Positions 10,599 through 20,143 of a stretch of 33,495 bases of DNA are shown here, in pieces. Made by a program: the position numbers and the translations under genes. Source of the stretch: Nemertoderma westbladi. Lineage: Eukaryota > Xenacoelomorpha > Nemertodermatida > Nemertodermatidae. The stretch is taken from NCBI GenBank assembly GCA_032718475.1, contig JAUCBJ010006270.1, forward strand, positions 1 to 33,495, written 5' to 3'. The notes under the pieces were generated by a model that worked only from the letters and a program-made list of their open reading frames with translations, was not told the origin of the DNA and did no database searches. Position 1 is the stretch's first letter; each line of letters starts with the position of its first letter.

Positions 10599-13246
10599 TT
10601 ACTGTTATGGCTACAACTGTTATGGCTACAACTGTTATTGCTAACTACTGTTATGGCTACTACTGGAATGGCTACTACTGTTATGGCTACTACTGTTATG
10701 GCTACAACTGAGTGTTATGGCTACTACTGGAATGGCTACAACTGTTATGGCTACTACTGTTATGGCTACAACTGTTATGGCTACTACTGTTATGGCTACT
10801 ACTGTTATGGCTACTACTGTTATGGCTACTACTGTTATGGCTACTACTGGTATGGCTACTACTGGTATGGCTACTATTGTTATGGCTACTACTGTTATGG
10901 TTACAACTGAGTGTTATGGCTACTACTGTTATGGCTATAACTGTTATGGCTACAACTGTTATGGCTACTACTGTTATGGCTACAACTGTTATGGCTACAA
11001 CTGTTATGGCTACAACTGTTATGGCTACTACTGTTATGGCTACTTGTTATGGCTACAACTATTATGGCTACTACTGTTATGCTTACTACTGTTATGGCTA
11101 CTACTGGTATGGCTACTACTGTTTGGCTACTACTGTTATGGCTACTACTGTTATGGCTACTACTGGTATGGCTACTACTGTTATGGCTACAACTGTTATG
11201 GCTACAACTGTTATGGCTACAACTGTTATGGCTACAACTGTTATGGCTACTACTGTTATGGCTACAACTGTTATGCCTACTACTGTTATGGCTACAACTG
11301 TTATGACTACTACTGTTATGGCTACTACTGTTATGGCTACAACTGTTATGGCTACAACTGTTATGGCTACAACTGTTATGGCTACAACTGTTATGGCTAC
11401 TACTGTTATGGCTACAACTGTTATGCCTACTACTGTTATGGCTACAACTGTTATGACTACTACTGTTATGGCTACTACTGTTATGGCTACAACTTTTATG
11501 GCTACAACTGTTATGGCTACAACTGTTATGGCTACAACTGTTATGGCTACTACTGTTATGGCTACAACTGTTATGGCTACAACTGTTATGGCTACTACTG
11601 TTATGGCTACTACTGTTATGGCTACTACTGTTATGGCTACTACTGGTATGGCTACTACTGGTATGGCTACTATTGTTATGTCTACTACTGTTATGGTTAC
11701 AACTGAGTGTTATGGCTACTACTGTTATGGCTACAACTGTTATGGCTATAACTGTTATGGCTACAACTGTTATGGCTACAACTGTTATGGCTACAACTGT
11801 TATGGCTACAACTGTTATGGCTACAACTGTTATGGCTACTACTGTTATGGCTACTTGTTATGGCTACAACTATTATGGCTACTACTGTTATGGCTACTAC
11901 TGTTATGGCTACTATTGTTATGGCTACTACTGTTATGGCTACAACTGTTATGGCTACAACTGTTATGGCTACAACTGTTATGGCTACTACTGTTATGGCT
12001 ACTACTGTTATGGCTACAACTGTTATGGCTACTACTGTTATGGCTACAACTGTTATGGCTACTACTGTTATGGCTACTTGTTATGGCTACAACTATTATG
12101 GCTACTACTGTTATGGCTACTATTGTTATGGCTACTACTGTTATGGCTACAACTGTTATGGCTACAACTGTTATGGCTACAACTGTTATGGCTACAACTG
12201 TTATGGCTACAACTGTTATGGCTACTACTGTTATGGCTACTTGTTATGGCTACAACTATTATGGCTACTACTGTTATGGCTACTACTGTTATGGCTACTA
12301 TTGTTATGGCTACTACTGTTATGGCTACAACTGTTATGGCTACAACTGTTATGGCTACAACTGTTATGGCTACTACTGTTATGGCTACTACTGTTATGGC
12401 TACTATTGTTATGTCTACTACTGTTATGGTTACAACTGAGTGTTATGGCTACTACTGTTATGGCTACAACTGTTATGGCTACAACTGTTATGGCTACAAC
12501 TGTTATGGCTACTACTGTTATGGCTACAACTGTTATGGCTACTACTGTTATGGCTACTTGTTATGGCTACAACTATTATGGCTACTACTGTTATGGCTAC
12601 TACTGTTATGGCTACTATTGTTATGGCTACTACTGTTATGGCTACAACTGTTATGGCTACAACTGTTATGGCTACAACTGTTATGGCTACAACTGTTATG
12701 GCTACAACTGTTATGGCTACAACTGTTATGGCTACTACTGTTATGGCTACTTGTTATGGCTACAACTATTATGGCTACTACTGTTATGGCTACTACTGTT
12801 ATGGCTACTATTGTTATGGCTACAACTGTTATGGCTACAACTGTTATGGCTACAACTGTTATGGCTACTACTGTTATGGCTACTTGTTATGGCTACAACT
12901 ATTATGGCTACTACTGTTATGGCTACTACTGTTATGGCTACTATTGTTATGGCTACTACTGTTATGGCTACAACTGTTATGGCTACAACTGTTATGGCTA
13001 CAACTGTTATGGCTACTACTGTTATGGCTACAACTGTTATGACTACTACTGTTATGGCTACTACTGTTATGGCTAAAACTGTTATGGCTACAACTGTTAT
13101 GGCTACAACTGTTATGGCTACTACTGTTATGGCTATTATTGTTATGGCTACTACTGGTATGGCTACTACTGTTATGGTTACTACTGTTATGGCTACAACT
13201 GTTATGGTTACTACTGTTATGGCTACTACCACTACCGCTACAACTA
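10599..13246. repeat. 15-bp tandem array in RBM17 intron 1
   Basis: About 175 copies of a 15-bp unit, plus-strand TATGGCTACTACTGT or TATGGCTACAACTGT. Higher-order structure is clear. A shortened unit (TACTTGTTAT) followed by CTACAACTATTATGG occurs at about 11041, 11852, 12075, 12238, 12555, 12748 and 12881, and an expanded unit (AACTGAGTGTTATGG) occurs near 10705, 10905, 11700 and 12435. Blocks of roughly 130-320 bp were therefore copied as units. The open frames across it (such as YGYYCYGYN or MATTV peptides) are by-products of the period of 15. It lies antisense inside intron 1 and is not coding. Confidence 0.95.
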
Positions 13247-13514
13247 CTATAATCAGACAGCTGCATCTAAGCTGCCCATTGAGATGTTATGCTGGCTTAA
13301 CAAGAATGTTTTTTGTCACCACCATGCTATGAACAATTAATTGGCAAGCCCAATGCAGCGTGCATTAAGAATGCTATGCCGGCTTATGATATCAACATGG
13401 CTGCACCGCCACAACGACAACACCCTAACCCACATGGACCCCACGAATTTCGCGAGATTACCTGCATCAAACATCTAGTTCCTCTGCTTCACACTCTTAT
13501 TATACCCTGTGTAA
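13247..13514 (-). other. RBM17: Unique spacer in RBM17 intron 1
   Basis: About 270 bp of unique sequence separates the 15-bp and 31-bp arrays. A short plus-strand frame crosses it, but nothing resembles a known domain and it runs into the repeats. I see no exon here; exon 1 and exon 2 already join without a gap against the SPF45 family. Confidence 0.5.
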
Positions 13515-14293
13515 CGTCTTATTATAATCCCTGTAACTCAACTGTAACGCCCTGCCAATCCTTGTAGCTATAACGCCGTATTAATCCGAGTAACCCACAT
13601 GTAAGATGTAACACCGAAAAATCCGGGTAATTCACCTGTAACGTCGTACAAATCCGTGTAACCCACCTGTAACGCCGTACTAATCCGTGTAATTCACCTG
13701 TAACGCCGTACTAAACCGTGTAACTCACATGTAACGCCGTACCAATTACCAATCAGTTTAACTCACCTGTAACGCCGTACTAATCCGTGTAACTCACCTG
13801 TAACGCCATACAAATCCGTGTCACGCACCTGTAACGCCGTACTAATCCGTGTAACTCACCTGTAACGCCATACAAATCCGTGTAACGCACCTGTAACGCC
13901 GTACTAATCCGTGTAACCCACCTATAACGCAGTACAAATCCGTGTAACTCACCTTGTAACGCCGTACTAATCAGTGTAACTACCTGTAACGCCTTACAAA
14001 TCCGTGTAACTCACTTGTAACGCCGTACTAATCAGTGTAACTCACTTGTAACGCCGTACAAATCCGTGTCACGCACCTGTAACGCCGTACTAATCCGTGT
14101 AACTCACCTGTAACGCCGTACTAATCCGTGTAACTCACCTGTAACGCCGTACTAATCCGTGTAACTCACCTGTAACGCCGTACTAATCCGTGAAACACAC
14201 CTGTAACGCAGTACTAATCCGTGTAACCCACCTGTAACGCCGTACTATTCCGTGTAACCCACCTATAACGCCGTACTAATCCGTGTCACTTAC
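13515..14293. repeat. 31-bp tandem array built from the exon 1 end and its 5' splice site
   Basis: About 22-25 copies of a 31-bp unit, degenerate toward 13515 and most regular toward exon 1. On the minus strand one unit is GGATTAGTACGGCGTTACAG (20 nt, equal to the last 20 nt of exon 1, within codons for G-I-S-T-A-L-Q) followed by GTGAGTTACAC. Each unit thus holds an exon end plus a donor. I count 21 copies behind the genuine CAG|GTAAGT at 14296-14288. Six read CAG|GTGAGT exactly and the others are one- or two-base variants (CAG|GTGGGT, CAG|GTGCGT, CAA|GTGAGT). The in-register GT is kept in all 21. A two-unit, 62-bp alternation (TACAAATCC and TACTAATCC) is visible at 13797-13920. Confidence 0.95.
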
Positions 14294-15037
14294 CTGTAAC
14301 GCCGTACTAATCCCCTGTTCTTCTTTCCCCAGCCCGTAACCCTCCTTATATCCATATTTCGCCATTATTTTAGTGGCAACGTTGTTCATCTCGAAGTCTG
14401 ACTGCGTCGGCGGCACCGGGGGCGAGCCGTTCCTTTTCCGTTTCGCCGATGGAAACAGAATCGAGGCGGCTGCGGGTTTAGGAGGAAGTCGAGGCCCGTC
14501 CCGTCTGAGTTTATCGCGGGAGGAATCCTTATCGAGATCGAGGAGTGCCTTGGGAGGAGCGATAGCAGCACCTCCGGGCATACCGGAGCCAGACCGGTCG
14601 GAGGAACGATAGGGAGGCGAAGAGGATCGGTAAGGAGGCGAAGAGGGGCGGTAAGGAGGCTCGGGAGAGCGGCCCGAATCGTCATCTCGGTCACGACGTC
14701 GTCGACGTCCAATCCTTCGCTCCTCCGATATGATCTTATCGTAATCGTTGGGTCGGGTCGGGTCGTATTCGTCCTCTACCGGGGCTATAAAGTCCTCCCG
14801 GAGGCTGTTCGACGGTTCGCGGTTCGGTACCGGGTTGTTCATTGCAGCTCGTCCCAATGAGAGTTTGCTTGGCTTCGCGGTTTGTTTGGATAGCTGTGTC
14901 GTGGAAGAGGCAGCTTTCTTTGGGGCTAACTGGGTTTGGGTTTGCATCATTTGGTACCCTTTCCCCCACCCGACGGCTTCGTGATTGTCTGTCGGATGGT
15001 CTGATTCCCCCAAGCCAATGTCGTCGTATAGAGACAT
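14294..15037 (-). CDS. RBM17: RBM17/SPF45 exon 1: N-terminal region and G-patch
   Basis: Encodes residues 1-248 of splicing factor 45, a nuclear spliceosome-associated protein. The start is secure because MSLYDDIG matches the family's conserved N-terminus. Then come a Q-rich helix (about 29-40), the conserved EDEYDP and RPNDYDK (88-100), an Arg-rich stretch (109-115), three PPYR repeats in a Ser/Pro/Arg region (127-144), the conserved GGAAIAPPK (155-163), a basic KRKRNG (200-205), and the G-patch (KIMAKYGYKEGYGLGKEEQG, 223-242) ending ISTALQ. The exon stops at CAG|GTAAGT, phase 0; reading on would give a stop after five codons. As I recall, vertebrates split this region with several introns, whereas here it is continuous. 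The donor end has been copied into the adjacent 31-bp array. Confidence 0.95.
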
Positions 15038-15373
15038 TGTTTTGCTGTTTTGTTTGACTGTTTTCCGTTTTCAGTGAGGAGCGGAGCGGATCTATCACTG
15101 TCTGACTGTCTGACTGTATCAGTCTATGTCGGTATGTCTATTCAGTTATTCGGATTCACTAGTTCCTGAGTTCAGTACTGCAGTAGGCCTTGCTTTATAC
15201 CAGTATACTGCTGTACTGTCTGCTGGTCCTGGCTGCCTGGTCTGAGTCTGACTGCTGGACTGTAGTCCAGTAGTCTGGTAGTCGTAGTACAGTAGTACTG
15301 TAGTGTAGTAGGCCCCTAGTTACTTTCGACTTATGCACTTATGTACTGGTTCTGGGTTCCGGCAGAGGCCTAC
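15038..15373 (-). promoter_or_regulatory. RBM17: Presumed RBM17 5' UTR and promoter region
   Basis: This sequence lies directly upstream of the RBM17 start codon. On the minus strand it holds a GACAGTCA tetranucleotide-like run (15100-15125), a TATA-like TATAAAGC at 15199-15192 about 155 bp before the ATG, and short CAGTACTG-rich words. The transcription start cannot be determined from sequence. The TATA assignment is weak. A 429-bp transposable element begins 337 bp upstream of the ATG. Confidence 0.35.
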
Positions 15374-15802
15374 GGGGCCGTCCAAGTATGACGTCAGCAC
15401 TTTAGGGGGGGGAGGGGGTTTGGGAAAATCTGATGACGTGCTGATGAGGGGAGGGGAGGGGGTCAGCCAAAATCTGACGTCAGCATGTTCATTTATAGGT
15501 GCTAGAAGAGATATAGCAGAAGAGTAAATAGCTTGCCTATTTTAATTGTTCGAAGGCCCGTAGCACGACCTTCTGTTTCAGTTACCAGTCACCATGTTTC
15601 AGTGATTAGGACGATTTGAATGATTTACAAGTGATTATAAATAATCTTCATAATATAATAGTTTATTACAAAAATTTTTTTTAATCTGATTTAGGGGAGG
15701 GGGGGGGGGGGGGGTCAACGCCTATCTGATGACATCTGATTTAGGGGAGGGAGGGGGTCAACATTTTGGGGAAAAGTGCAGACGTCATACTTGGACGGCC
15801 CC
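15374..15802. mobile_element. Short inverted-repeat DNA element (MITE), GGGGCCGTCC termini
   Basis: This 429-bp element has 30-bp terminal inverted repeats with one mismatch (left 15374-15403, right 15773-15802), beginning GGGGCCGTCCAAGTATGACG. The flanks share TAC (15371-15373 and 15803-15805), a 3-bp target duplication. Subterminal G-rich blocks (GGGGGGGGAGGGGGTTTGGG; GGGGAGGGAGGGGGTCA) recur on both sides. No transposase is present. The ends resemble the GGGCCGTCC family widespread in animals and possibly related to PIF/Harbinger or ISL2EU; that assignment is from memory and tentative. It sits in the upstream region of RBM17. Confidence 0.85.
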
Positions 15803-15805
15803 TAC

Positions 15806-16602
15806 TAACAACATCAATATCAAATGAAGCCATTCCTGATTCCTCTCCTGACAGCTTGAAGACTTATGTAATATTCGCCTGCCCTAGCTGTATCTGTCAA
15901 TTGGAATACTGTACCATCATTCTTCCACAGTTTGGAGCCCATTTCTAGACAAATGTTGCCAGGTTGCCGCAAAGGTTGACGTGGTTTATACAATATGTGG
16001 ACTTGATTCTTTTGTTAGTTATATACGACTTTTCGACTGGAGACTCTATACTGACTGGCCATACTCAGGCCATACTGGCCAGGTCATGATTGCATTGGAT
16101 GTCTGGCTGGGATATTAAAATAGTCTGCGAGGATTTTGCACATTGTTGTAATGGAGGATCAGGTTTAGATCTTTACATATAAGTTTAAAGCATATTATCA
16201 AATTGAACTTTAATTGATGTATACTGTTGTAGTAGGTAGTGGTTCCAACTATAGCACGAGATAGCAAAATGTGTTAGTTAGTGCTGTTATACCTCTTCAA
16301 TATATAAAAAGTGTATATATACATTACATAATACAGTAAATATACTTAATAAATAAATTAATCTATGAATCATACTGTAGTTTAATTTTCAATTACATAA
16401 GATAAGGGCTGAAGGGGATACGTATCACACTAGAGGCGCCAGATTTTCACATCTCTAGTTGGCCTCGCAGTCGCAGGTGAACGCCAACCCTAAGTCATGA
16501 GGCTCTAATCTAATAATTTTTGTGTAATTTCGGAAATTACTACTACCAGACCGGTACGGTAATACTGCAGTACTGTAATAGCAAACACTGTAGCCTATAT
16601 GG
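15806..16602. other. Intergenic, no recognised feature
   Basis: AT-rich sequence with TAGGCCTA-type words and short CAGTACTG palindromes. No coding frame with recognisable similarity, RNA gene or tandem repeat was seen. Confidence 0.5.
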
Positions 16603-16610
16603 GATATCAG

Positions 16611-17519
16611 CCAGGTTGGAATTCATGCTGCAAAACTCGGCCGTACCTGCGCGAATGACCGCAAACCAGATGCGCGTTGCGCGTTTGGGTGAGACAGGTG
16701 CGCGTTCGGGTGTGAGACAGGTGCGCGTTGCGCCTCAGCGCGCAGCTCTGCCTCTGATGCGCACCACAAATTAATTGAAATCACGAAAATACACAAAAAA
16801 ATTTCGCTCGCTGCGCTCCCATTAGTTTCTCGTTTCCAATTCTTCAAACAGTCAAATCACTTCACCATAATACTGTAATACCGGCAACCGGAGCTGAATT
16901 TGTCTATTTATTTTAACTACAGTCTACAGTGCTCTATTGTTGTATTGTTATTAGGTCTATGCTATGCCGATGTTACGTTAGTAAACAGGTAAAGTCAGAA
17001 AGTAACAATGTATTATAAGTATGACTTAATTATAAGCCAACTGTATGTTTAAGCCTAATTGTTAGGTAGGCCTATACAAAGTATTATTAGACTGGTAGCC
17101 TACCTATTTCAATATTCGTTTTTTTGAAATTACCGGTACATGTTTTGTTTGTAATCTAAAATAATATTTTCTGTTATAAAAGCAGTGAGCCCGATGGGCC
17201 ACCATAGTAGTGGATTAAAAAAATATTTTTTAATATTAACAATTTTGATGTTGCAAAAATTACATTTATTATGTAAGCCTAGATTCAACGTACAGACAGA
17301 CAGACGTAAAGATAAGCTTAAAACGCTCAAACTTGTAAAATAGGAATGTAAAATTGTTCTTATGAACTGTGCGATTTTTTGAGATATGCATGACATGAGC
17401 TGCGCGATTTTGTTTGGATTATGACATATGATGAGGTGCGCGACGAGCCAATTTCAGGTGCGCGGTGATTTCAAAACAACAAAGCGTACCTGCGCGCTCA
17501 TGCATGAATTCCAACCTGG
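16611..17519. mobile_element. Non-autonomous hAT-like DNA transposon, 909 bp
   Basis: The termini are perfect 18-bp inverted repeats, CCAGGTTGGAATTCATGC at 16611-16628 and its complement at 17502-17519. They are flanked by an exact 8-bp direct repeat GATATCAG (16603-16610 and 17520-17527), the target duplication length typical of hAT elements. The subterminal zones are rich in GTGCGCG and TGCGCGTT words and include a GCTCGCTGCGCTCCC stretch. The interior is AT-rich. No transposase frame exists, so it would need a helper. P and Merlin elements can also give about 8 bp, so hAT is the best but not the only reading. Confidence 0.9.
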
Positions 17520-17527
17520 GATATCAG

Positions 17528-17950
17528 GATACTGTAACAAACTGTTGAAATTTCATAGTAGGGGATAAGTAGGCTGGTAGGCAGATACAGTAGGCCTACT
17601 TCACACTAAACTGCAGTATTCTCTGACTGTCTGTTTGTAGTCTGGTTCTGGTAGTAGTGAGTGACACACACCCTCTACAGCTCTACCCAGCTGCCCTCCT
17701 AATCCAGTAATGGTACACTTATACATTATACAAAAAAATACAATCATCTCTGATCTCATGTCTCATGATTAGCGTAGCGTACCACAATATATTCCGATCG
17801 GGATATTTACAAAATACCTATATGATTTTCACTCTGCAATATCTTTTGAAAGCCCTAACAACACTTTGTGGGGCACAAACGAATATAACCCATTTTTTCT
17901 GATCTATCTGCTGGATGGCGCTTTTTTATAGTTTAGGTCGCTTTTTGGAA
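17528..17950. other. Intergenic, no gene recognised
   Basis: Mixed sequence with a near-palindrome TTCCGATCGGGAT at about 17794 that reappears in perfect form near 19530. No coding or RNA gene is seen. Confidence 0.45.
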
Positions 17951-18430
17951 AGGTTGAATATATCGAGGTAGAATAAAACGTCTGTCCTTATCTGATCTGA
18001 TCTGATCTGACAGCATCTGATCCTACAACCAATCAGGAGAAAGAGATATAATATTTACCTAACTGTCTGTTAGGTAAATAGCCAGTAGCTGAATAGGGGA
18101 TCACGTTTCACGTTGCCCTGTTAAGTATCAGTATCGGTATCATCATATGAAGTAGCAGTACAGGCATACCGGTATGCATCTAAGTGCACAAAGGCATGTA
18201 ATTATATTTATATATTATATTAAAAATGCGATATAGGATGAAGGTTTGTTACGCTAAAGGCAGAAAGGGAAGGCAGGGAGGGGTATCTCTAAGCCTACTG
18301 GGTAGGCCTAGTGTGTATATGAAGAAACACTTAACATGCCCCATATTGCCAGCTGATACAGTGGTGTTTACAGTATGCCTAGACGATGAAGGAATATCTG
18401 AATACGGGAAGGTGGATGGGGATGTGGGAA

Positions 18431-18660
18431 TTAATAAACGCTGTTGTTACCTTCCAATTGAAGGAAAAGAGCAGGTTACAGCGGCTGTAATTTCTAACCA
18501 AAACAATAAACGACAATTGTTACCTACCAATTGAGGGAAAGGAACAGGTTACAGAGACAGGGTTTTCTAACCAAAACAATAAACGATTTTGATACCTACC
18601 AATTGAGAGACAGGAGAATGTTACCGCGGCTGACTTTTCTAACCAAAACAATAAACAACC
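18431..18660. repeat. 73-bp tandem repeat, three copies
   Basis: The landmark ACCAAAACAATAAAC recurs at about 18497, 18570 and 18642. Each unit also contains TTACCTACCAATTGAG and CAGGTTACAG. A diverged fourth piece (ACCCAAACAATAAACG) lies near 18900. It crosses small reading frames on both strands, none of them convincing. Confidence 0.85.
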
Positions 18661-18768
18661 AGCGGGCACCTTCCCACATTCCCATCCACCCACACACCCA
18701 TGTGGCAATAATAGGCTGATAAATAATTAGCATAAACATAATTAGTTAAGTACTATTATGTAGTAGTA

Positions 18769-19075
18769 AGGTATTCTGGTATTCTTCACATGGGCTAAGA
18801 ATACCAGACTTTGCCGTTATATTTCACTTTGCAGTTACCCCCATGTGAAGAATACCAGGTTTTCACCAAAAACACAGGTTACAGAAGGGCTGAATATAAC
18901 CCAAACAATAAACGAATTAGTATATGTCTGTATGTACAGGTTATAAGCCATAAATAAGCTCTCTATAATACACTTAATAAAGATAAACAAAAAAAAATTA
19001 AAATCTGCATACCGTATATAAAATTCCAATAAAAGTCGACCGAAAAGGTAAATCCTGGTATTCTTCACATGGGCC
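18769..19075. repeat. Three copies of a GGTATTCTTCACATGGG word, two direct and one inverted
   Basis: The word appears forward near 18774 and 19055 and inverted near 18841-18860 (CCCATGTGAAGAATACC). The first pair could form a hairpin with about 45 nt between arms. Confidence 0.7.
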
Positions 19076-19349
19076 GGCATCAAAATTTGGCTCCAGCCGC
19101 TAAAAACAAGTTTAAAATTTCTAGCTTATTTTATTTGAATTCCTTTTAGTTCGTTTCAGTTAGTATCGTTGTTTCAGAGGGGGAGGTGTTATATTGACCC
19201 CCCCCCCCCCCGTGTTTAAGGGGAATACCGGGGAAACTTCACATGCTGACATGGGCAGAAACTCCAGTACTCATTTAGCTATCATTTAAGGATGCAAGGC
19301 AGAGATTCCTCGTTAAACCCTTAAAAACATTCGTGCCGAAACGAAAACT

Positions 19350-19436
19350 ACCTTGGCCCCCATGCCGGGATTGAACCCACAACCTCCACGAGACGTGAAT
19401 TCAATATAACCACTACACCAAGGTGGACTCTGAACC
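19350..19436 (-). repeat. tRNA-derived stretch (SINE head-like) with pol III A and B boxes
   Basis: On the minus strand it reads CCACCTTGGTGTAGTGGTTA at the start, matching an A box (TGGTGTAGTGGTTA at 19420-19407), and GGTTCAATCCC at 19377-19367, matching a B box. The ends CCTTGG and CCAAGG can pair like an acceptor stem. The anticodon arm is defective (TTCAC pairs with GTGGA around only five loop bases) and the T stem is mismatched, so this is a tRNA-derived sequence and probably not a working tRNA. It is most likely the head of a SINE whose body would extend toward lower coordinates. Confidence 0.6.
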
Positions 19437-19522
19437 AAGGCTGCAAGGTGGAACAAGTGTCAGATACCGTCAGATCAGATCAGATCAGATAAGGACAGAC
19501 GTTTTAGCCATCCTAGAATATA

Positions 19523-19560
19523 TCCCGATCGGGATATGTAAATATCCCGATCGGGATATA
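19523..19560. repeat. Tandem perfect palindromes ATCCCGATCGGGAT
   Basis: Two copies of the 14-bp palindrome ATCCCGATCGGGAT stand 18 bp apart with TATGTAAAT between. A slightly decayed copy lies near 17794, on the far side of the inverted-repeat element. Confidence 0.75.
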
Positions 19561-19797
19561 TGAATATATCATAAATTTTTTAAATATTGTGATTTGAAAA
19601 GTAAAAAATGTTTTTTTGTAAAGACTGCAAGAGAATATCTATTTTAATTAAAATATTGTTGAATCCAACCAATGTATATTGTTGTTTGTAATAATTTTAA
19701 TGATATGTTTTATTGCATGTCAATATTGACATCTAATGTCAATATTGACATGAACGCTGGGTTCTTATGTTCATTCCACCCCCACCAAATCTATTTA

Positions 19798-20137
19798 GAG
19801 GCCTTCAAGTAGCATCACAAATACCAGAATACTGAAACGAGCTGTCAAAACGCTTTAGTTAGAGGCATTCTTGCTGCAATATAAATACTAAAAAGAGCTT
19901 TTGAAACTATTCAGGCCTTCGCGCAGCATGTTAAATACTAAAAAAGAGCTACTAAAACTGTTCAGAGTCCTTTGTGCAGCATGATAAATGCTGAAAAAAA
20001 ACACTTGAAGTTGTTCAGAGGGCTTTGTGCAATATGAGAATGCCGAAAATGGCTGTTGAAACTGTTCAGAGGCCTTCATGCAGCATATGATAAATACTGA
20101 AAAGAGCTGTTGAAACTGCTAAAAGGCATTCATACTA
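19798..20137. repeat. About six copies of a 55-bp degenerate tandem repeat
   Basis: Units follow AGGCCTTCATGCAGCAT, then ATAAATACTGAAAAGAGCTG, then TTGAAACTGTTCAG. Divergence between units is appreciable. The short word GCCTTCGTGCAGCA also occurs at about 23974 next to another dispersed repeat. The array ends directly at the 3' end of the LINE remnant. Confidence 0.8.
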
Positions 20138-20143
20138 CTACTA

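Larger units (their letters stand above)
17974..19501. mobile_element. Inverted-repeat element with nested repeats (probable DNA transposon relic)
   Basis: The left arm 17974-18011 reads TAAAACGTCTGTCCTTATCT followed by three or four GATCT units. The right arm 19469-19501 is its reverse complement, with about 1.45 kb between them. Weaker similarity continues outward (ATATATCGAGG versus ATATTCTAGG), so the true ends may lie somewhat beyond these limits; no target duplication was found. Inside are a 73-bp triple tandem repeat, three copies of a GGTATTCTTCACATGGG word and a tRNA-derived stretch. Small frames inside look like chance. Confidence 0.6.

Noticed and set aside
10431-13332. Tyr/Gly/Cys-rich and MATTV-type repetitive frames of up to 575 codons
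   Set aside because: All three frames of a 15-bp repeat are open together, and unit-length changes shift the frame repeatedly. No start context or domain is present.
13515-14293. CRISPR-like array
   Set aside because: Units are directly adjacent without unique spacers, the DNA is eukaryotic and intronic, and the unit is derived from the adjacent exon.
14373-15098. Frames overlapping RBM17 exon 1 on both strands
   Set aside because: They are shadows of a GC-rich coding exon. Only the minus-strand frame starting MSLYDDIG matches the SPF45 family.
19350-19436. Functional tRNA gene
   Set aside because: A and B boxes are present, but the anticodon arm has only a five-base loop and the T stem is mismatched. 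A SINE-type derivative fits better.
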